Positions 1 to 10,693 of a stretch of DNA of 64,000 nt are shown here, one piece after another (positions within the stretch are counted from its first letter, which is position 1; each line of letters starts with the position of its first letter). The notes below the pieces were generated by a model. It did no database searches, was not told the DNA's origin, and was given only the letters and a program-made list of their open reading frames with translations. The position numbers and the translations under genes are program-made. The stretch lies in contig OY821521.1 of the NCBI GenBank assembly GCA_963682025.1, forward strand, positions 114,615,111-114,679,110, written 5' to 3'. This stretch comes from Cordilura impudica. Its lineage: Eukaryota > Arthropoda > Insecta > Diptera > Scathophagidae.

Positions 1-1631
1 TATTTTTCCTCAGGATATTATTCACAATGACCTTTGGTGGCAAGGACCGCAGTGGCTTCAAGATTCCAATACAGATTGGAATTGCCCCAGTTCAAAAGTT
101 TTTCCAGAAACTGATCTGGAAAGGAAGCCCATGAAAGCCCATTTTACCTACTGCCACAATTTTGATGATATTTTAGAACGTTTTTCGTCATATTCGAGGG
201 CAATGAGAGTCATAGCATATGTATATTGATTTTATTACCGGACACATCCAACATGTCGCACTAGATTTCACAAAGAGTCGATTATTGTTACTAGTTCTGA
301 AATTGTTGCTGTACGTGACAAACTCATTGCCACGTACCAAAAAGCGTTATATCCTAACGAATACCAAGCACTGTCTTCAAAAAAGTCCATAGCTTCTTCG
401 AGCCCAATTATGAACTTAAATCCATTTCTCGATCAAGAAGGGTTAATTCGTTCGTGTGGTAGACTTGAAAATTCTCCCGGACTATCATACAACGAAAAAC
501 ATCCTATAATTCTTCCGTATAGTTGTCAATATTCGCGACTCTTAGCCAGATTCGTTCACGACATTACACTACACTGGAGGTAATCAGTTAGTTCTTCGCA
601 TTGTCCGGAATCAGTACTGGATTCCAAAAGTCCAAAATCTGATTAAAACTACGATTAACAAATGTAAACCCTGTATATTTTACAAGAAAAGATGTCAAAA
701 ACAGATAATGGTTGCATTACCTCCTGTTAGATCTGAAATTTCCCGTCCATTTGCACACACTGGCCTCGATTTCGCAGGTTCTTTCGACATTAAAAATTAT
801 TCCGGAAGAGCATGTCGAATTACAAAAGGATATGCGTGTATATTTGTCCGTTTCTCTACAAAGGCAATACATTTAGAAGCCACTTCAGATTTGTCCACCT
901 CTGCATTCCTAGCCGCCTTCAATCGCTTTGTTTCACGACGCGGGTGTCCGCTCCACCTACATTCTGATAATGCAACCACATTTGTTGGCGCTTCCAGGAC
1001 ACTTGCCAAAGAATTCCTTCAAACATCTCATGAAGCGGTGGCTGCTAACTATGCCCATCAAAACATTACGTGGCATTTTATTTCGCCCGGAGCTCCGCAT
1101 ATGGGTGGTTTGTGGGATGCAGGAGTTAAAAGTTTTAAGTCCCATTTCAAAAAGGTTTCTGGCTGCTTTAAGTACACTTTCGAGCAATTCTCCACACTAT
1201 TGTCTCGTATAGAAGCGTGTTAAGATTCTCGTCCATTGGCGCCTCTTTCTCAAGATCCTTCCGATTTAGCTGCGTTGACTCCCGGGCATTTTCTTATAGG
1301 TACCCCAATACTGGCTCCAATAGATCCAACGATTAATGAATCGGCAGCATCCATAACCATTCGCTGGCAACGGCTAAAGCTTGTGCACAAAAGCATTTGT
1401 ACCCGATGGAAAATGGAATATTTGAAAGAATTGCAAAAGAGAGTAAAGTGGCAAAAACCAGAGGAAAATTTAAAAGAGAATTCACTTGTTGCTATTATAG
1501 ATGAAAACCTTCCTCCAAATTCCTGGCGTCTTGGCAGAGTCGAAAAACTATATTTCGGGTCCGATAATCGGGTTCGTGTTGCCGATATCTTTACTCAGAA
1601 AGGAAATATTACTCGGCCAATAACAAAATAA
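1..1631 (+). pseudogene. BEL/Pao retrotransposon pol 3' part (RNase H end to integrase), broken
   Basis: The translation opens in the LWW-GP-WL segment that follows RNase H in BEL/Pao polyproteins. It continues through the integrase zinc-binding region into the catalytic core (708-1223) and the C-terminal GHFLIGTP...RWKMEYLKELQKRVKW domain (1236-1631). Homology to the minus-strand BEL/Pao element at 39975-48189 is obvious along its length. The core keeps two Asp (THTGLDFAG and LHSDNATTF), but the third acidic residue, Glu in GGLWEAG of the other copy, is Asp here. Breaks include a stop near 228, an extra T near 580, an in-frame TAA at 1221-1223 between IEAC and the next domain, and a TAA after ITRPITK where the other copy reads on. 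The window edge cuts it. It is a dead copy. Confidence 0.9.
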
Positions 1632-1662
1632 GTAGTCCTCTGGGCAGATTAGTAAGTTTTAT

Positions 1663-1682
1663 ATTATTATCCTTCTTTACAG
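1663..1682 (+). promoter_or_regulatory. Candidate 3' splice acceptor between integrase and downstream module
   Basis: A pyrimidine-rich stretch runs into CTTCTTTACAG, a textbook fly acceptor. It lies about 50 bp after the integrase stop and just before the second zinc-knuckle reading frame. A GTAAGT lies only 31 bp upstream, too close for a normal fly intron, so if the acceptor is used the donor is probably further 5'. The minus-strand BEL/Pao copy has an acceptor in the same relative place. Confidence 0.4.
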
Positions 1683-1689
1683 CTCAATA

Positions 1690-2626
1690 CGCCTAGAACT
1701 TCAACCAATCAGAAGCGCGATAAGCAAAAATCTCGTCGTCGTAATCCACAATCGAAGCTTCCCTCGAAACAAAAATCGTCCATATGCAGACTTTGTCATC
1801 AGCTTCATCCATTAAAATCCTGTAGGAAATTTTTGGCTCTAATATTACCGAACGCCTTCAAGCTGTTCGGATCCACAAATACTGTGTCAACTGTCTGGCT
1901 CTTGACCACTCCCAAGGGATATGTTTGTCTAATCACGGTTGCAAAAAGTGCAAAAAATTCCACCACACACTTCTGCATATAAATCCCAGGCTAACCAGAA
2001 ATCTTTCGGCTTCACCATCGTGCTCTCCATCCCCACGACCAATAACGTCTAGGAGCGTTCGTCCTAGAGAAACCTCACCCGTGTCGAAATCTTCCACCAA
2101 TTCTTCCACCAAACCTTCCACCCAATCTGCACCTAAAATCTCTTCGCTTACCGATATTTCGCGACAGAATAGCATTATTCTCCTTCCAACGGTGCTGGTT
2201 AAGTTGGAATCCACAACTAAACATGCACGCTGTCTCCTAGATTCCGACTCAGCAATAAGCCGCATTTCTAAAAGGTTCGTCGAAAAGCTTGGTCTAACAA
2301 TATTGACCCTCCAAGATGAGACAATTTGTCCGTTGACTCTGAAATCCAGTTTCGATTCAACTTCGAAAATATAGGGAACCTTTAGGGTCGACAATCGTCT
2401 CACCCTTCAAACTCCAGCACAGTCGTTACCTGAATCATATAGGAAAAACTTTCGAGATCTCTTTTTGGCAGATTCAAAGATTTACGAGTCTGCAGGATTT
2501 GATGCCATTACAGGTGTGGATATGTACCCTAGGGTGATTTGCGAAGGCGTTACCTCTAGGACAGGCTTTCCAACTGCCCAAAGTACCATATTTGGTTGGA
2601 CCATTTATGGTTCATGTTCAATTTAA
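1690..2626 (+). pseudogene. Post-integrase module: second CCHC zinc knuckle plus aspartyl-protease-like region, broken
   Basis: Reading frames after the integrase first encode a basic stretch, then a BEL-type zinc-knuckle array (CRLCHQLHPLKSC, then CVNCLALDHSQGIC, then CKKCKKFHHTLLH), with a frameshift near 1845. A Ser/Thr/Pro-rich linker follows, then a retroviral-type protease-like region (positions 1925-2374 hold the longest frame). Its active-site motif is LLDSDSAISRIS where LLDxGSQ is usual. The end resembles the segment between protease and RT in BEL elements and stops at FGWTIYGSC. These domains normally precede RT, so their position after integrase is odd. It could be a genuine third reading frame (a comparable zinc-knuckle frame follows integrase at 40336-40977) or a collapsed tandem pair of elements. 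Confidence 0.65.
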
Positions 2627-3072
2627 ATAATAAAAAAATATATATATATATATATCACTAATATCAGCATTATCAAACGCATTTCTTAAGCAGAACAAAC
2701 GTACTTTTACTCATGTATCTCTATATTTTATCTCGCCAAAATGTAAATTTATCAATTTAATTAAATAATGAATTATAATGAATTATTATGAATTTATATA
2801 TTATTTGTTACATATTTCTCTAAGTTTACTTTATATTCAAGTTAAGCGAAACAGTATCTACGACGTTCCTAGGCGGGCGGTAATGTTAATGCCAAAAATT
2901 GAAATCCCCTTTTGGCATCCGTCCGTAATTCCCATACTCATTCGTGCCAATCTAAAGGGACAGTACAAAGAGATAGAAAGTGGCACACTTTCTATCTCTT
3001 TCCTAAATTTAGTACTAAACACTGGAATGAAAAATGTAACTAAATATGTCGTAGATGCTATTTCCTAAAAAA
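2627..3072. other. AT-rich spacer with (AT)n tract and two hairpins
   Basis: No gene seen. An (AT)n run lies at about 2638-2656. At 2889-2918 a 9-bp inverted repeat (ATGCCAAAA / TTTTGGCAT) encloses 12 bases. At 2967-3001 a perfect 15-bp inverted repeat (AAAGAGATAGAAAGT and its complement) encloses 5 bases. The GC content rises locally around 2855-2960. Confidence 0.7.
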
Positions 3073-3840
3073 GGGGTCTAGACCGACTATACGATACCCT
3101 ATACCATGCGTTTAGAAACCCTATCTCTTAGGCCTAACTAACTGGACATAGAAAATTAGCAAAAACCAAATTTGAGTGGGATTTTTATTAATTTTTTTGG
3201 TTGTAGATATGAAAACGTTCATATCGGATGCTATATCTATATGGAGACTAGGTCCAAAAATGGACCGATCCTGATCATGTTTGGTAAAGTCTCTTGTATT
3301 TTCCAAAAATTTATACAAACAAAATTTGAGAAGAATCAGTGCAATATTTTTGTTTTTTAATAGATTTAAGTGAAGATCGGGAGGCAGCTCTATATGGGGC
3401 CGAAGGTATCATTTTTGGACTACTCATTAATGGATGTAATGAACACATACAAACCCAATTTGAGTAATATCTATATGACAATTTGGATCTTATTGCAATT
3501 TATGTCGATTTCATAGGGGTAATTTGTATGGGGGCTAGGTCTGAACATGGACCGATTCTCACCAATTTCAATAGCGTTCATCCCATGGCCGATAAAAGCT
3601 TATATACCAAATTTCATCAAAATATATTCAGATTTGCGACCTGCAGTTTGATAACAAGGTTTACATGGACACACAGACGGACGGACGGACGGACGGACGG
3701 ACATTGTTAAATCAACTCAAAAAGTGATTCTGATTCGATCGATATAATTAAAGATGGGTCTAGGTCAAATATTTTTGGTTGTTACAGACAGCAGCACAAA
3801 GTCATTATACCCAAACCATATAGTAGTGTAGGGTATAAAA
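3073..3840 (+). mobile_element. DINE-1/HINE-like short element, family A, copy 1
   Basis: This is the first of four copies of a roughly 780-bp repeat (others at 10694-11496 minus, 12246-13028 plus, 57193-57984 minus). It opens with the second half of a TCTAGA-centred palindrome, then ATACCCTATACCA. It carries a (GACG)n run of about 27 bases near 3674-3700 and ends in a GGGTATAAA form of the inverted terminal motif. Short ORFs inside recur in all copies but are not kept open and look non-coding. The (GTCY)n tract and lack of coding capacity fit Helitron-related DINE-1/HINE elements of Diptera. Confidence 0.75.
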
Positions 3841-3905
3841 ATTAAAAATTTAAAATTTAAAATTAAAAATTAAATATTAAAAGTTTAAATATTAAATATT
3901 TAAAT
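3838..3905. repeat. A/T-only degenerate microsatellite
   Basis: Runs of AAATTTAAAATT-type units abut the 3' end of the preceding element, as is common beside DINE-like insertions. Confidence 0.6.
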
Positions 3906-4039
3906 TCTTACGTGTTATAAGAAAAAAATAAAAAATAATTCAGATAAAAATATTTTAAAACTAGCTTATTTTAAATAATAATAATATTTAGCCAAGAAGC
4001 ATTTGAATTTTGGTACCGGAATTAATGTTTCCCTATCGG

Positions 4040-4152
4040 CAAAAGTTTAAAAGTGGTAGCCGTACTCAACATTAGGTGTAATATAGAGTTTCAGACTCAG
4101 GTGGAGGGTATCAAAAAATTCGGTACAGCCGAAGTTAACACTCTTACTTGTT
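4040..4152 (-). mobile_element. DINE-like family C end fragment
   Basis: Read on the minus strand it begins with ACAAGTAAGAGTGTTAA and an imperfect palindrome (here TTCGGTACAGCCGAA), followed by the GATACCCTCCACCT block shared with 17895 and 17290. Only the element end is present. Confidence 0.6.
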
Positions 4153-4154
4153 AA

Positions 4155-4335
4155 TTTTTCATTACTCAGTATTCATTTTTCATTTTTCAGTTTTCAATTT
4201 CCATTTTCCATTTTTCAATTTTCATTTCTCATTTTTAATTTTTAATTTTTTATTTTTCGCTTTCATTTTTCATTTTTCTCTTTCCATTTTTCATTTTCCA
4301 TTTTCAATTTTTCAATTTTAATTTTTCCTTTTTCA
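4155..4335 (+). repeat. Polypyrimidine TTTTCATTTTYC-type tract
   Basis: About 180 bases are built of TTTTC/CATTTTTC units, almost purine-free apart from A. A longer tract of the same composition lies at 37315-37655, also beside a DINE-like element, in an arrangement that mirrors this one. Confidence 0.7.
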
Positions 4336-4364
4336 TAAAGGATTATACTTTTTCTTTCATATTG

Positions 4365-4860
4365 GCGATTTTTTTATTATATCGTGATAGCGATAAAAAA
4401 ATATGTGACAATACTACTAACATAGCTCATGGTTGTTGTGTTTGTTTGATGATTGCATCATTTTTTTGTGGCTTTTTTAACTGTAAATGTTGTTGTACAA
4501 CTATTATGTTCAACCACTAAAATATTACAACAAACACACTGGGTTTTATGTTTTAGAGGTATCTACATAATTTGATCGTATCTAAGCACAATGATGCCCG
4601 ATTTACCCAATTTTAAATGCCAACCTGGTGGGAATAATGGAAAATAATATTTTCGTAACTTTGCCCAAATAAATAATTTTTTTGTAAATTAGCGTGATTT
4701 CAGCAGACAGACGGAGAGATGGACATCGTTATATCGACTCGAGTTGTTATAAGCATCAGGAATATACTTTATGGGGTAGGAAATTAGTTTTTCGATGCGT
4801 TACAAACGGAATGACAAACCTATATGTACCCTCTGCACTGAGGTGTGGAGGGTATAAAAA
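4365..4860 (+). mobile_element. DINE/mini-me-like element, mirrored copy of 37683-38055
   Basis: It shares, in opposite orientation, the sequence of 37683-38055, including the AACACACTGGGTTTTATG block, a CAGACGGAGAG remnant of the GTCY tract, and the mini-me core GTTACAAACGGAATGACAAAC at about 4800-4820. It ends in a CCCTCTGCACTGAGGTGTGG imperfect palindrome and GGGTATAAAA. Confidence 0.65.
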
Positions 4861-4904
4861 ATGGCCATGTGCAAAAAAGAATTAAATTATGTTAAATTTT
4901 TTCA

Positions 4905-6680
4905 TTTTTATACCCTCCACCCCAGTTTAAAGAGGGTATATATAAGTTTATCATTCCGTTTGTAATAATTAGAAAAAAAAAATTCTGGACCCCACAAAAT
5001 ATATATATTCAGGACCCCATAACATATATATATTTGTGATCCTTATAACAAGCGGAGTTGATATAGCGATGTCCGTCTGTCCGTCTGTGGAAATCACGAT
5101 GACAGCTTCAACCGGGCAGCTAGGGTACTCGTTTGTATAAAAACTGCTGCATCAACATTCTGAGAAGTTTGTTGTTTAAAATCGTGCAAATCCGTGGATT
5201 AGGGCCCGAGATATGAATGAAGAACTAAAAAAAGTCTTGAAAAAAATTGATTTTCTATGTTGTTCTTGTCACGATCACGCCCTCAATAGGAAAGCTGGGG
5301 CGATAATTTTTAGTGAGAATGATTCACGAATATCATGGGAAGATTTCAAATTCAAAAATCATTAAAATCGGTGGAACAAGTCCAGGGAAATCTCTTAAAA
5401 AGCTAAAAAAAAAATGAGAAATATGATGTTTCTATATTGTTCTTGTTATTATTCTAAATGTTGTATTGTTGTCATAGCTGAACTTGTTGTTTTTGTAGTC
5501 GTTGTAGTAATAACATAATAAAAGCTAACCCTTTGTACATTTTTTTAATCAACTCTGGTAGAAAAATTTAAAAGTTTCCCTTGTTTTGGAATCACCAAAA
5601 ATTCGTTAGATCATTTTTGCATTTGCCACGAGCCTGCCTGCAACGTTTCAGATCGATTGGGTTACGGGAAAGGGGCTAAAAATCAATCCAAAATTTTGTC
5701 GACAAGCAGACAAACAGGCACTACGAATTAATATAAAGGGAGTAAAAATTCACCAACATCTAATTTATTTAAAGAAAAACAACAATAACTTTTGATGTTG
5801 TATTTTTTTAGTGTGTAATTATATACACGTAATAAAATAATATACATATATTCCATATACTTGTATGTATGTATATTTATAATAACCGCATGTTAGAAAT
5901 AAATCGGTATATTATTTTATTTACATTAAATTCTCCAATGTGTGTTTGTTTTAGGGAAAATACATTTCTTTTGCATTAACAAACAGAGTGTCACTTCATT
6001 TTGCTCAGTGTGACTATGCCACAGTAGATGGCGCCACAATATCTGTTCTAATTAGCTTTGTGATAGTTATTTCTATTTTAACATGAATGTAAACATTTTC
6101 AATTAGATATCAAACAGTGTTAAAAGTAACATTGCTGTAAAGAAGAAGAAATGAGTTTTTTGCTTTCAAAATAGTTCTTCATAGTTAAATAAAATTATTA
6201 TTTTGCTTTACCTGCAAAATATCTGATTGCGAATACATACAATTTTTAAAAATTGTTTATAATTACTAAAGCATTTCTTTTCACATAAATACAAAATTGC
6301 ACCTTTTAAATTTTCCATTAAAATTTAAGAAAATATCAATTCTAAAAAAAATTGGAATTCAGATTTCCAATTATAAATTTGAAAATGTCAATTGCATTTC
6401 AGAAAATCATGTTAAAACGCCGGAAATAATAACTTGAAATTTAGAAGATATCAATTGAATTTTTAAAATACAAATTTTATTTTTTAAACACAAATTGAAA
6501 TTCAAAAAGAAAAAAACACCAAATAAATTTACATTTAAAAAATCAACTGAAATTAAAAAAAAATTGTGATTCATGAAACATTAATGGCATTTCAGGATAA
6601 GAAAACATTAATTTAAATTTAAAGATATCAAATGAAGTTTAGAAAGCATCAATTGATACTTGCGCACATAAAAACTTTTA
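4905..6680 (+). mobile_element. Long DINE-like dispersed repeat, family B, copy 1
   Basis: About 1.8 kb aligns by eye with 62194-64000 along its whole length. Shared marks in order are TACCCTCCACYCCAG, the mini-me core, GTCCGTCTGTCCGTCTG, blocks such as CCCGAGATATGAATGAAG, GTCACGATCACGCCCTCAAT and GCCACGAGCCTGCCTGCAA, the segment TAGATGGCGCCACAAT near 6026, and a degenerate AATTGAAATTCAGAAAAT repeat tail. Partial copies are at 38968-39969 plus 48195-48500, and 26040-26304 plus 33828-34118. No reading frame is conserved. Confidence 0.7.
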
Positions 6681-7460
6681 CATAAAAAGAGCAATAATTT
6701 TTAAACATAAGAACAAATTTTGACAAAAGAAGTATGTACAACTAATTGATGAGAATGTTATTTATATATTATTTTTCCAGAAATAAAAATGAAAAATTAT
6801 ATTATTTAAAATTTTCGGAACATTTGTTTTTTTTTCGTTTGGCATCCCTAAATTGATAGTGTTCATGATGACTTCAAAATTTAACTTCATGGTACGCAAT
6901 GTTTTTTCGCTTAAAAGAAAACGTATCTAAGTCCAAACACTAACTCCCAGGTAATGGCGTTTGGAGTCAATAAATGTAAATATATTTATTTAACATAATA
7001 TAATTCAAAATTACTTTGCCACTGACGATTTTCTTCTTTCCGAAGTTGGCATCACTAGGTTTAAATATGTATCGTATTGTTTTTTTATATGGTGTTACCA
7101 CAAAGTTTAGTAGTGGCAGCCCCCTTTTGATGTGTAAAAAGCCTTAATTTCCATGTTTCCCAAATATGGCAATATTTTAACAAAAAAATTGAAAGAGCTT
7201 TAGAGACCACCTGTGTCAATAAACAAAAATCAACAGATCAAACCAAAACAAACTAAAAGAAAACGTCAATGAATTCAGAGTTTGTTTATATAAACATTTT
7301 TAACAATATTGAAATTCTTAATAATATATTTAAATATTATATTAAATATTTAAATATTATATTAAATATTTAAATATTCTTAATAATATATTTAAATATC
7401 TATGGAAAATGAAATTTAAAGAACTGGAAGCTGTCCGAACATTGAATGGCTGAAAACGAT
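6681..7460. other. AT-rich DNA without recognised gene
   Basis: No convincing coding region. Positions 7315-7400 are AT palindromic repeats of TTTAAATATTATATTAAATA type. Confidence 0.6.
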
Positions 7461-8034
7461 AAATATTTACGTGTGTGAAGTTATCCATAAAAAGTTATCA
7501 ATAGAATTTTAAGTGGAACGCGTGTGGAATATGTTTTATATTTTTATTAAATTGATAAAAAATATAAAAAATGATAAAAATAAACATCTGTAGCGATTCT
7601 TAAACCGTTTTACATAAATTAAAACCAAAATAAAGAAATTTAATATGAAATTGAGAAAGTGCGAGTGAACTATAGTGTTGTGTTTTTAAAATTTATTTTT
7701 CTAAGACGATAAATATTTACGTGTGTGAAGTTATCCATAAAAAGTTATCAATAGAATTTTAAGTGGAACGCGTGTGGAATATGTTTTATATTTTTATTAA
7801 ATTGATAAAAAATATAAAAAATGATAAAAATAAACATCTGTAGCGATTCTTAAACCGTTTTACATAAATTAAAACCAAAATAAAGAAATTTAATATGAAA
7901 TTGAGAAAGTGCGAGTGAACTATAGTGTTGTGTTTTTAAAATTTATTTTTCTAAGACCTCCCGATGATTTGGAAAATGAGACGTTTACTGTTGGACAGCA
8001 CATAAACCCACGAATATATTGATGTATGACCCAT

Positions 8035-8760
8035 GCAGGGCATTTTTCCAGAAGTCTTACAATAAGGCTTTGAATGCAAACCAGAAAATTACTTTATTAC
8101 TATTTTTTTCAACTTTAAATTAAATTTCTGCATCTCCTCCGATGAGTTGGACAACAAACCATATACCAGTAGACTTCTTATGAGCACACGAACAAACTGA
8201 TATATGTCCCATGCGGGGCATTTTCCAGAACTCTTGCAATTACCCTTGGAAGTTATCCATAAAATTAAAATTGGCTTTTTTTTATTAAAGTGAAAATTCC
8301 CAAGCTCCTTATGAGCACACGAACAAATTGATATATGTCCCATGCGGGGCATTTTTCCAGAACTCCTGCAATAAGCCCGTGGATGGTGTCCATAAAATTA
8401 AAATTGGCTTTTTTTTAAATTAAAGTGAAAATTCCCAAGCTCTCCGGATGAGTTGGACAACAACCCATATACCAGGAGACTCCTTATGAGCACACGAACA
8501 AACTTATATATGTCGCATGCGGGGCATTTTTCCAAAACTCCTGCAATAGGCCCGTGGATGGTGTCCATAAAATTAAAATTGGCTTTTTTTTTAATTAAAA
8601 GTGAAAATTCCCAAGCTCTTCCGATGAGTTGGACAACAAACCATGTACCAATAGACTCCTTATGAGCACACGAACAAACTGATATATGTCCCATGCGGGG
8701 CATTTTTCCAGAACTCCTGCAATAGGCCCGTGGATGGTGTCCATAAAATTAAAATTGCCT
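8035..8760 (+). repeat. Left-arm tandem repeats, about 175-bp unit
   Basis: The landmark GGGGCATTTTTCCAGAACTC recurs near 8038, 8215, 8346, 8520 and 8697, giving spacings of roughly 131-177 bp. Each full unit has CCGATGAGTTGGACAACAA, a CCTTATGAGCACACGAAC block and a GGTGTCCATAAAATTAAAAT block. The 8215-8346 unit is internally deleted. Short minus-strand ORFs here are repeat translations, not genes. Confidence 0.85.
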
Positions 8761-9770
8761 TTATTCTATATTAAACGAAGAAATAGCCGCATGTGAAACA
8801 CCGGTGCAAATTCGTTTTGTGACTGGCCAAAATTTCAATTTGATGCAATATTGACAAAATTTCGTCAACCACATTCGGATGTAAGTATAATGTGATGCCA
8901 AAATAGCTTCTGCAATTGGTAGAGCAATTTTATGTTCAAATGCATTTGCAATTAGTGCATAGTAAAATACTCGTTTAAAAGATTGTTCCAGTTTTCGCAG
9001 CAACGACCCCGTACAATCTAAAAATAGTGTATTTCTACTCATTTTCAGTACTTTAGCCTTATCTGCGAGAAGAGCGCGGACAGGATCTGCTGACCATAGG
9101 GTGCGAAATTTTTTGTATGTAGCTTTTATATGTATCTTTTCTCATACGATATAGATCAATTATTGGATCTTTATCTAATCGTGATGGGGCCTGGCTTCTA
9201 ATTTTTCGTGCAGTACACTTCATCACTTCTTCAGATGGATTGCCAACTTTATCTAATTCAATTGTTTTTTTTTTAAACTGCTCATTACAATGTTTTATTG
9301 CTGGTTTGTAGAGTAACTGAATGTTTTGCTATCCTTTTTATGCCTCTTTGTTGCACCTTACATTGTGAATTAGTCGGGTGACATACAAACTTTTTGTTTC
9401 GAAATGCAGTAATGATTTTAGTTTTTTTTACTTAGTTCAAATCTGTATTTGCAACAGTGGTCTTGGAAGGCACAGCGGGCGTAAAAAACGTAACATTTTT
9501 TTTGTTTCGTTTAAACTTTTAAAATTTACTACATAGACATCATTAAATTGTTTATATTTTTCCCGCACGATATCATATAACCTATTTTTTTTGAATACGG
9601 TGAATTAGGATTTATAGCATTTTCAAATTCGTCGTTATTTATACAGAACTCTCTGCATCTTCAATAATACACTTTTGATATTCTTCATTTTTACTAAGTG
9701 AATTTATTATTTTTCTATTTGCATTTAACTTCATATAATAGCTGTACCGATAATGAATGAATTTCTTAAC
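8761..9770 (-). pseudogene. Decayed MULE-like (Phantom/NOF-type?) transposase
   Basis: The longest open piece (8761-9042) reads TLFLDCTGSLLRKL, then RVFYYALIANAFEHKIALPI and WLTKFC. This resembles the TLxxDGTGSxxRK...KRVxYYAxV...PIAE segment around the first catalytic Asp of MULE-type transposases common in insects. Upstream, shifting frames still give coherent protein, for example KFVCHPTNSQCKVQQRG near 9400 and RKIRSQAPSRLDKDPIIDLY near 9180. Many stops and frameshifts make it non-functional. It lies between the repeat arms. The family call rests on remembered patterns. Confidence 0.5.
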
Positions 9771-9772
9771 TT

Positions 9773-10525
9773 TTATTTCACTATTTTCGTATTCACTTTT
9801 TTCAAGTTAAATGAAATTGATTTGTCTGAAATATTTTGAAATTCGTTTTCACTGTCAATTGTTGATTTTTGAGATATACAGGAATTTACACATGTGTTAT
9901 CATATTGTTCAGAATTGACATAAATATTTTGTTCAGAGCTATTTTGATCAACTTTTAAGATTTCCATACAAACATCTCCAGTTTCAATTTCGTCCTTTTT
10001 AGAATTTGAATTTAAACAGTCTTCAGAACGGAATTCATAATTCGTCCCGTTGGTGTTATTTGATTCATATTGCTCAATGTCTGTGTATTCGTCTTCAGAA
10101 TTTGAAATTAAATATTCTACGTCCTCGAATTCACAACTTGCTTCATTGTTGTCCTTGATGTTCAATTCATATAAACCATTGTAAGCAGTTTCATTTTCAG
10201 AGTTCATATTGAATCCATTTCGATTAACATTTATGCTTTCCGCTGTATCATTTATAATATTAAGACAAGAGTTTTCAATTTCATTTGGACACAAGACAGA
10301 TTTTAAATATTCGTCGTACTGATTATTATAAGTTGTATTAAATACCTGTTTAACTGCATTCAAATTTTCTTCAGTGTTTCTACCTGCATTCTTAAATTTT
10401 GTTATGAAATGAGACACTTTTCTGATATTTTTTTTATCGCGTAAACTGATTTTTAACTTATTGATATTTAAAATATTTATAATGTCATTTAAAGAGTGAA
10501 TTAAATTAATAGGATTAGTATCCAT
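9773..10525 (-). CDS. 250-aa Asn/Ser/Glu-rich hypothetical ORF of the Foldback-like element
   Basis: An uninterrupted ORF begins MDTNPINLIHSLNDIINILN and ends LKKVNTKIVK. The first 90 residues are Lys/Asn/Ile-rich and probably helical. Residues about 110-240 are acidic and low in complexity (EFEDVEYLISNSEDEYTDIE). I recognise no domain, signal peptide or membrane segment. It lies just upstream of the decayed transposase on the same strand, so it is probably the N-terminal part or a companion ORF of that element. It is striking that it stays open while the transposase is wrecked, but in AT-rich DNA this may be chance. Confidence 0.45.
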   Translation of the reverse strand: MDTNPINLIHSLNDIINILNINKLKISLRDKKNIRKVSHFITKFKNAGRNTEENLNAVKQVFNTTYNNQYDEYLKSVLCPNEIENSCLNIINDTAESINVNRNGFNMNSENETAYNGLYELNIKDNNEASCEFEDVEYLISNSEDEYTDIEQYESNNTNGTNYEFRSEDCLNSNSKKDEIETGDVCMEILKVDQNSSEQNIYVNSEQYDNTCVNSCISQKSTIDSENEFQNISDKSISFNLKKVNTKIVK

Positions 10526-10693
10526 ATTTTTTTTTAATCAATAACAAGAGAATATTTTTTTGAATTGGTTTTAAGTTCATTTTGATTATTTAGAAATGTT
10601 AATATACAAATATTTACACTGTATACACTATTTTTCATACAATTAATAAATTCTTATTGTTGTTTTTTATATATTTTCACAGCACGTAACACT

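Noticed and set aside
1651..1682. A complete 31-bp intron between GTAAGT and TTTACAG
   Set aside because: Shorter than fly introns can usually be; only the acceptor is kept as a candidate.
3172..3710. Short ORFs shared among family A copies
   Set aside because: Similarity follows nucleotide identity of the repeat; frames and stops are not maintained.
8089..8703. Minus-strand ORFs with a repeated MPRMGHIS peptide
   Set aside because: Translations of the Foldback arm tandem repeats; not conserved in length between units.
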